Of a stretch of DNA of 10,593 nt, positions 7,719 through 10,593 are shown piece after piece. The stretch spans positions 1 through 10,593 of the forward strand of contig NTJK01000022.1 of assembly GCA_002457475.1 (NCBI GenBank). The letters run 5' to 3'. The notes under the pieces were generated by a model. It saw only the letters and a program-made list of their open reading frames with translations. It was not told the origin of the DNA and ran no database searches. The translations under genes were made by a program, and so were the position numbers. Source of the DNA: Pelagibacterales bacterium MED-G43 (GTDB taxonomy: Bacteria; Pseudomonadota; Alphaproteobacteria; Pelagibacterales; Pelagibacteraceae). How positions within the stretch are numbered: the stretch's first letter is position 1; the number at the start of each line of letters is the position of its first letter.

Positions 7719-8416
7719 AAAAATTAATACGTAATATTTATAATTTATTATCTATTTCAACTCCTTATTTTATAATCTTTAACTATATAAAAAATTATTT
7801 TCCAAACTATAGAAAAAAAAAACAATGTTTAAAAATAGATGAGAAAATTTATCAAAATTTTAAATCAGTAGATATAACTAAAAAATGGTTTACAAATAAC
7901 CTTTATTTTCTCTCAAAAAACCTTTCCACACTGAAAATTAAAAATTTATTAGAAATTGGTTCATACGAAGGTCGTAGTGCTATTTTTTTTGCTGATATAT
8001 TTAGAGATTCCAAAATATCTTGTGTTGATACTTGGTCGGGCAGTGATGAACATGAAAACATTAATTTCAAATCAATAGAAAATAACTTTGACCAAAATAT
8101 TAAATCTTTAAAAGACAAACTATCGCTTACAAAGTTTAAAATGACATCGGATAGTTTTTTTAATCAAAATAATGCAAAGTTTGATTTTGTGTATGTTGAT
8201 GGTGATCATTCAAAGGAACAAGTTCTAAAAGATTTAGAAAATTCTTGGTCTGTTCTAAACAACAATGGGTATCTTTTAATTGATGACTATATGTGGTGGT
8301 ACTATAAAAATTTAGAAAATAATCCTGCTTCATCGGTAAACATTTTTATAAATAAAAATATCGATGAAATATCAAAATTTGTAATTTGGCATCAAGTTTT
8401 AATTAAAAAAAAATAG
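7715..8416 (+). CDS. class I SAM-dependent methyltransferase (Methyltransf_24-like)
   Basis: This 233-residue protein starts at the ATG inside the epimerase stop (ATGA). After a hydrophobic N-terminal stretch (about 10-30, possibly membrane-contacting) and a basic patch, a Rossmann methyltransferase core follows. The SAM-binding motif I is LLEIGSYEGRSAIFFA at 78-93, the acidic residue ending strand 2 is D105 in CVDTWSGSDEH, and the later motifs are FDFVYVDGDHSKEQVLKDLE at 157-176 and GYLLIDDYMWW at 185-195. The VDGDHS pattern is typical of the Methyltransf_24 group found in sugar and surface-polymer clusters. It probably methylates a sugar or lipid in the glycan pathway; the target is not known. 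A run of ten A residues lies in its codons 33-36. Its TAG stop touches the stop of the opposing recombinase gene with no gap. Confidence 0.82.
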   Translation: MKKLIRNIYNLLSISTPYFIIFNYIKNYFPNYRKKKQCLKIDEKIYQNFKSVDITKKWFTNNLYFLSKNLSTLKIKNLLEIGSYEGRSAIFFADIFRDSKISCVDTWSGSDEHENINFKSIENNFDQNIKSLKDKLSLTKFKMTSDSFFNQNNAKFDFVYVDGDHSKEQVLKDLENSWSVLNNNGYLLIDDYMWWYYKNLENNPASSVNIFINKNIDEISKFVIWHQVLIKKK

Positions 8417-9331
8417 TTATTTATTTGATATTTTATTTAAAGCGTTATTTTTAAATAAGTCAGCTTCTTTGATATATCTACGAACCATGTCTACAGACTT
8501 ATGACCAGTCATAGCCATTATATTCCTTTCACTGGCCCCATATTCAGCTGTTGTAGTAGCAAAACCTGATCTAAGACTGTGTCCAGCATATTTTTTTTCA
8601 TCTAAACCTGCTGTAAGAGCGTGTTTTTTAATTATCAAAGCTACATTCTTATCTGATATTGGAAAAACTAATTTATTTTTATTCTCAATCATCCAATTTT
8701 TAAGATGATCTACAGGACAATACTCAACGTATTTAAAAGAGGGGATTGCTTTAGTCATTCCCTCCCCGGATTGATCAGATTTAGATTTTTTAACAAATAT
8801 TTTTACTCCTTCGTTAACAAATTCAACATCATCTCTAGTAATGGCTACAAGCTCTGATCTTCTGAATCCACCTGAGAAACCCACTAGAATTAAAGATTTA
8901 TCCCTTAATTTTTTGAATTCACTTAATGATGAATTATTAATTACTTTAACTATTTTCTTTAATTCATTGAATAATAACGGTTTTTTTCCTTTTTGATGAA
9001 CGCCTATTTGTCTTTTAATACCTAATAAATTTTCAACTATAATTGGATGTTTAGTATCTAAATAATGTCCTTTGTATCTATGCATGACATTTATAGATGC
9101 TAAGCGTCTTTTTAAGGTACTGTATTTAGACTGTTTCGATAAATGTGTGAGATAAAGAGATACTATCTTTGGGTCTGTAGGCATACTTTTCATCCCATGT
9201 TTTGAGCAAAATAATATAAAGTCATTAAAATCTGATTTATAAGCTCTAATAGTATTTTTAGCTTTCGAGAGCTTTAAATTATCTAAAGTCTCAATTTCAA
9301 GTTTTTTAATTTCAGTTGTTAAATCATTCAT
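8417..9331 (-). CDS. tyrosine recombinase / site-specific integrase
   Basis: This complete 304-residue protein has an N-terminal SAM-like core-binding domain (about 10-95, SKAKNTIRAYKSDFNDFILFC at 22-42) and a C-terminal catalytic domain. All catalytic residues appear intact: R157 in GGFRRSELV, K184 in KKSKSDQ, H251 and R254 in HSLRSGF, H277 in TGHKSVD, and the nucleophile Y286 in VRRYIKEA. It should therefore cut and join DNA at short inverted-repeat core sites through a covalent 3'-phosphotyrosine. HSLRSG rather than HxLRH sets it apart from housekeeping XerC/XerD and is closer to phage or island integrases. It is transcribed toward the glycan cassette and ends flush against it. A strong promoter-like sequence and an inverted repeat lie directly upstream. 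The start at 9331 is two bases from that repeat, with only a weak GGA as ribosome-binding signal. Confidence 0.93.
   Translation of the reverse strand: MNDLTTEIKKLEIETLDNLKLSKAKNTIRAYKSDFNDFILFCSKHGMKSMPTDPKIVSLYLTHLSKQSKYSTLKRRLASINVMHRYKGHYLDTKHPIIVENLLGIKRQIGVHQKGKKPLLFNELKKIVKVINNSSLSEFKKLRDKSLILVGFSGGFRRSELVAITRDDVEFVNEGVKIFVKKSKSDQSGEGMTKAIPSFKYVEYCPVDHLKNWMIENKNKLVFPISDKNVALIIKKHALTAGLDEKKYAGHSLRSGFATTTAEYGASERNIMAMTGHKSVDMVRRYIKEADLFKNNALNKISNK
9110..9128. repeat. 19-bp direct repeat, copy 1 (inside recombinase gene)
   Basis: TTTTAAGGTACTGTATTTA occurs here and again, exactly and in the same orientation, at 10245-10263. In this copy it encodes KYSTLK (residues 69-74) of the recombinase on the minus strand. 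The flanks differ at once on both sides. Confidence 0.75.
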
Positions 9332-9332
9332 A

Positions 9333-9361
9333 ATTTCCGATAACCATTAATTATCGGAAAT
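9333..9361. repeat. perfect 11-bp inverted repeat, 7-nt spacer: candidate recombinase core site or operator
   Basis: The left arm ATTTCCGATAA (9333-9343) and right arm TTATCGGAAAT (9351-9361) are exact reverse complements around the spacer CCATTAA. Eleven-base arms with a 6-8 base centre are typical of tyrosine recombinase core sites. The inner ATAA...TTAT bases match those of dif sites, and the right arm agrees with the E. coli XerD half-site at 8 of 11 positions by eye. It lies two bases from the recombinase start and overlaps the last two bases of the predicted -10 box. Binding could therefore repress transcription, and the RNA form could hide the weak GGA before the start codon. No second copy was seen in the window. 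Confidence 0.8.
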
Positions 9362-9388
9362 AATATATTAAGTGATTTTAGATGTCAA
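9360..9388 (-). promoter_or_regulatory. sigma-70-like promoter of the recombinase gene
   Basis: Read on the minus strand, TTGACA (9388-9383) is a perfect -35 hexamer. After exactly 17 bases comes TATTAT (9365-9360), one mismatch from the -10 consensus. The predicted start of transcription, about seven bases further, falls inside the right arm of the inverted repeat, so the leader RNA is about 20 bases long. This is the best promoter match I found in the window. Confidence 0.72.
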
Positions 9389-9392
9389 TACC

Positions 9393-9398
9393 TATAAT
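9393..9398 (+). promoter_or_regulatory. -10 element for the small membrane protein/ogt pair
   Basis: TATAAT is a perfect -10 hexamer, ten bases before the ATG at 9409. No good -35 is seen at the right distance, because that place is taken by the recombinase promoter on the other strand. Transcription from here would start only about four bases before the ATG, implying a nearly leaderless message. There is no Shine-Dalgarno sequence. Confidence 0.4.
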
Positions 9399-9408
9399 TT
9401 AAAAGCCA

Positions 9409-9573
9409 ATGATTAAATTTGTTCTTCCAATAATAGTATTTATAGCTGCGGTTTACGGAATTTCGTACTTCTGGACTAATTCAAGTTCAAAAGGTAAAAA
9501 AATGATAGCTATAGGCTTAATAATGACCCTTATAATAGGCATAACTCTAACCATTTACCTCATATTTGACTAA
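9409..9573 (+). CDS. small two-helix membrane protein, unknown function
   Basis: This 54-residue reading frame was found by hand. It starts at ATG 9409 and encodes two hydrophobic segments: residues about 3-22 (KFVLPIIVFIAAVYGISYFW) and about 32-52 (MIAIGLIMTLIIGITLTIYL). They are joined by a short polar, lysine-containing loop (TNSSSKGKK). This is a convincing helical-hairpin inner-membrane protein. Its TAA shares one base with the ATG of the next gene (TAATG), a usual sign of translational coupling. A perfect -10 hexamer precedes it. I do not recognise a family, and its function is unknown. The link to DNA repair may be only operon packing. The coupling, the clear two-helix pattern and the absence of any other gene in this gap make it likely to be real. 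Confidence 0.7.
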   Translation: MIKFVLPIIVFIAAVYGISYFWTNSSSKGKKMIAIGLIMTLIIGITLTIYLIFD

Positions 9574-9848
9574 TGAAGCTAATAGGCACTGAATTTCAAC
9601 TAAAAGTATGGGCTTATTTGAGGAAAATACCTCGTGGAAGCGTTAAAACCTACTCTCAAGTGGCAAAAGGCATAGGAAAACCGCTTGCTGTACGTGCTGT
9701 AGCCAATGCAATAGGAAAAAACCCCTACGCGCCCAAAATACCTTGCCATAGAGTTATAAGATCTGATGGATCGCTTGGAGGCTATTCAGGCAAAGGAGGC
9801 ATAAAAACAAAGAGATTTTTACTAAAAAAAGAGGGTATAAGGCTCTAG
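9573..9848 (+). CDS. ogt: methylated-DNA--protein-cysteine S-methyltransferase, single domain
   Basis: This 91-residue protein corresponds to just the C-terminal DNA-binding and catalytic domain of the O6-alkylguanine-DNA alkyltransferases. These proteins repair O6-methylguanine in one step by moving the alkyl group to their own cysteine. Landmarks are GTEFQLKVW at 5-13, IPRGSVKTYSQVA at 19-31, the helix-turn-helix with R41 as the base-flipping arginine in AVRAVANAIGKNP, the acceptor cysteine C58 in IPCHRVIRSDGSLGGYSG, and E87 near the end. C58 is intact, so it is not an alkyltransferase-like (PWHR) protein. Ogt and Ada-C are usually about 160-180 residues, with an N-terminal domain that is absent here. 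An in-frame TGA at 9567-9569, just upstream, rules out a longer start. The symbol is by family; full Ogt function of the short form is inferred. Confidence 0.88.
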   Translation: MKLIGTEFQLKVWAYLRKIPRGSVKTYSQVAKGIGKPLAVRAVANAIGKNPYAPKIPCHRVIRSDGSLGGYSGKGGIKTKRFLLKKEGIRL

Positions 9849-10260
9849 AATTGTTATTTGACGGGCGATCGGGTCTATTGGCCCCTATTTCACTGTATTT
9901 TTTATCCACACATCAGTCAGTTGTACTCTAAAATCAATGATTGCAAAAAAAACACCCTCTACGGCCGTTTAAACGCTATATTCAGTACACGCAATGCTTG
10001 TAGAATTATTGATTATAGCCTATTTTAGAATAGTCTAAAACACCCTATTTTCATGGATTTTAGCCTTTCAATCTTTAATATTTAAAAATTTTTCTTGTAA
10101 AACCTAAATTTTTATCAACTCCTTAAATCTATTTTTTAGTTTTTTTATCTTAAATGAGCGTTATTTTTCAATGTTTATTTACATTTTTTATTATATATAT
10201 AAATAATACTTACCTATTACTTCATAAATTACTTTAATAAATACTTTTAAGGTACTGTAT
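9849..10260. other. 412-bp convergent intergenic region with palindromes and a DnaA-box match
   Basis: No convincing gene lies here. The left part (to about 10020) is richer in G/C than its surroundings: 28 of 60 bases in 9841-9900 against 10 of 60 in 10081-10140. It contains the palindromes ACGGCCGT (9961-9968) and CGTTTAAACG (9966-9975), a perfect DnaA-box sequence TTATCCACA (9902-9910), a 10-base repeat AAAACACCCT (9949-9958 and 10037-10046) and a small hairpin TTTTAGA/TCTAAAA (10023-10040). The ogt frame stays open for about 59 codons past its stop, but that translation shows no family resemblance. The right part is A/T-rich with T runs. No clear intrinsic terminator is visible, although both flanking genes end here. 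Confidence 0.6.
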
Positions 10261-10263
10261 TTA
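10245..10263. repeat. 19-bp direct repeat, copy 2 (3' end of AEC transporter gene)
   Basis: This is an exact copy of the 19 bases at 9110-9128. Its last three bases form the stop codon of the AEC transporter gene (minus strand). The 3' end of a gene is a common place for integrase attachment sites, but the partner lying inside a recombinase coding region is unusual. Confidence 0.75.
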
Positions 10264-10593
10264 TTGGAAATATTTAAGACTTAAATAAACTACAATTGGA
10301 ATAGTAAAAAATGACATAACTGTAGAGGTTACAATAACACTAGCTACGCTATCAACCACCTTTCTCTCTGAATACATTGAACCCACCAAATAGGTTAAAA
10401 CTGCACTTGGCATACATGATTGAATTAGAAGAACGCCAGCTGCAAAACCATTTAAATTAAGAAATTTAATTAATCCAAATCCTATTAAAGGTCCAATAAT
10501 TACTCTAACCGCTCCTAGAATTGATGCATGTGTCCAAGAAACTACTTTTAATCTTGATAAAGCTATACCTAAAGACATTAAAACTAAAAATAT
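10261..10593 (-). CDS. AEC (auxin efflux carrier) family transporter, C-terminal part (cut by right edge)
   Basis: About 110 residues of the C-terminal half are present; the frame is open through base 10593, so the internal methionine at 10578 is not the true start. Hydrophobic segments are visible near the edge (IFLVLMSLGIAL), then ASILGAVRVIIGPLIGFGLIKFL, then GFAAGVLLIQSCMPSAVLTYLVG, and a final segment running from SVIVTSTVMS to SLKYF. The short polar run SMYSERKVVD follows the third segment. The small-residue break CMPSAVLTYLVG..Y matches the conserved site in the C-terminal helix bundle of AEC and related bile-acid/auxin carriers. AEC proteins usually have about ten membrane helices and some 300 residues, and export or import organic anions. 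The substrate is not readable from this part. The gene converges on ogt across the 412-bp gap. Confidence 0.8.
   Translation of the reverse strand: MFLVLMSLGIALSRLKVVSWTHASILGAVRVIIGPLIGFGLIKFLNLNGFAAGVLLIQSCMPSAVLTYLVGSMYSERKVVDSVASVIVTSTVMSFFTIPIVVYLSLKYFQ

Noticed and set aside
8417..9331. Housekeeping XerC/XerD
   Set aside because: Length and catalytic residues fit, but the HSLRSG motif and the 'TGHKSVDMVRRYI' end differ from the HxLRH and GHxxxxTTxxYTH forms of XerC/D. The neighbours suggest a mobile-type recombinase instead.
9409..9848. Integron cassette next to an integrase
   Set aside because: No attC-like imperfect palindrome with conserved core ends follows ogt, and the recombinase shows no recognisable integron-integrase insert.
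9863..9884. GGGC...GCCC hairpin after ogt as an intrinsic terminator
   Set aside because: The stem is only four pairs with a long loop, and the T run comes about ten bases later. Not convincing.
9902..9910. Replication origin, because of a perfect DnaA box beside AT-rich DNA
   Set aside because: Only one perfect box is present (10108-10116, TTATCAACT, is a poor second), no dnaA, dnaN, parA or gidA lies nearby, and a single 9-mer match can arise by chance. Kept only as part of the gap description.
9849..10029. Read-through extension of ogt, or a separate small gene in the open frame after its stop
   Set aside because: The frame has about 59 open codons but no start with a ribosome site and no family resemblance. 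Ogt is complete at its own stop.
10170..10185. Hairpin AATGT/ACATT followed by T residues as a terminator
   Set aside because: The stem has five mostly A/T pairs and would be unstable. The T-rich tail is ordinary for this AT-rich stretch.
1..10593. CRISPR array, tRNA or rRNA genes
   Set aside because: I saw no regularly spaced repeats, no tRNA T-loop/acceptor pattern and no rRNA signature on either strand. A covariance-model search would be more sensitive than reading by eye.

Overview
The window looks like a low-GC, tightly packed genome of a free-living marine alphaproteobacterium. My best guess is the SAR11/Pelagibacterales type, judging from the AT-rich DNA, Lys/Asn/Ile-rich proteins, intergenic gaps of a few bases and small gene sizes. 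This is an inference from style, not from a marker gene. No rRNA, tRNA, CRISPR array or insertion sequence was found.

Layout. (1) 1-1157, minus strand: the N-terminal 385 codons of an IolD-type ThDP enzyme of inositol catabolism, running off the left edge. (2) 1207-3440, plus strand: an aldehyde dehydrogenase of the succinate-semialdehyde type, coupled by an ATGA overlap to an HpcH/HpaI-type aldolase. The pair could split a 4-hydroxy-2-oxo acid into pyruvate plus a semialdehyde and oxidise the semialdehyde. (3) 3446-8416, plus strand: a GIY-YIG (UPF0213-like) nuclease, then an unbroken surface-glycan cassette. This holds a 708-residue protein with two glycosyltransferase modules, a family 2 glycosyltransferase, a GalE-type UDP-sugar 4-epimerase and a class I methyltransferase. 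These genes touch or overlap, so the whole run from 1207 to 8416 could be one transcript. Base composition becomes visibly more AT-rich from about 3680, which suggests that the glycan genes are a separate, probably exchangeable, block.

(4) 8417-9331, minus strand: a complete tyrosine recombinase whose stop codon directly abuts the stop of the methyltransferase. Its 5' end carries a near-consensus promoter. A perfect 11-bp inverted repeat with a 7-nt spacer (9333-9361) lies over the predicted transcription start. The arms resemble Xer/dif half-sites (inner ATAA/TTAT), so this is a candidate recombination core site that may also act as an operator. (5) 9409-9848, plus strand: a 54-residue two-helix membrane protein, overlapping by one base a single-domain O6-methylguanine-DNA methyltransferase. 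(6) 9849-10260: a 412-bp convergent gap. Its left part is unusually GC-rich and palindrome-rich and holds a perfect DnaA-box sequence; its right part is very AT-rich. (7) 10261-10593, minus strand: the C-terminal part of an AEC (auxin efflux carrier) family transporter, cut by the right edge. A 19-bp exact direct repeat links the end of this gene to the interior of the recombinase gene.

The most interesting place is 9110-10263, where the recombinase, its possible core site, the direct repeat and the odd gap lie together beside a glycan island. That is the best candidate here for an undescribed mobile or variable locus.
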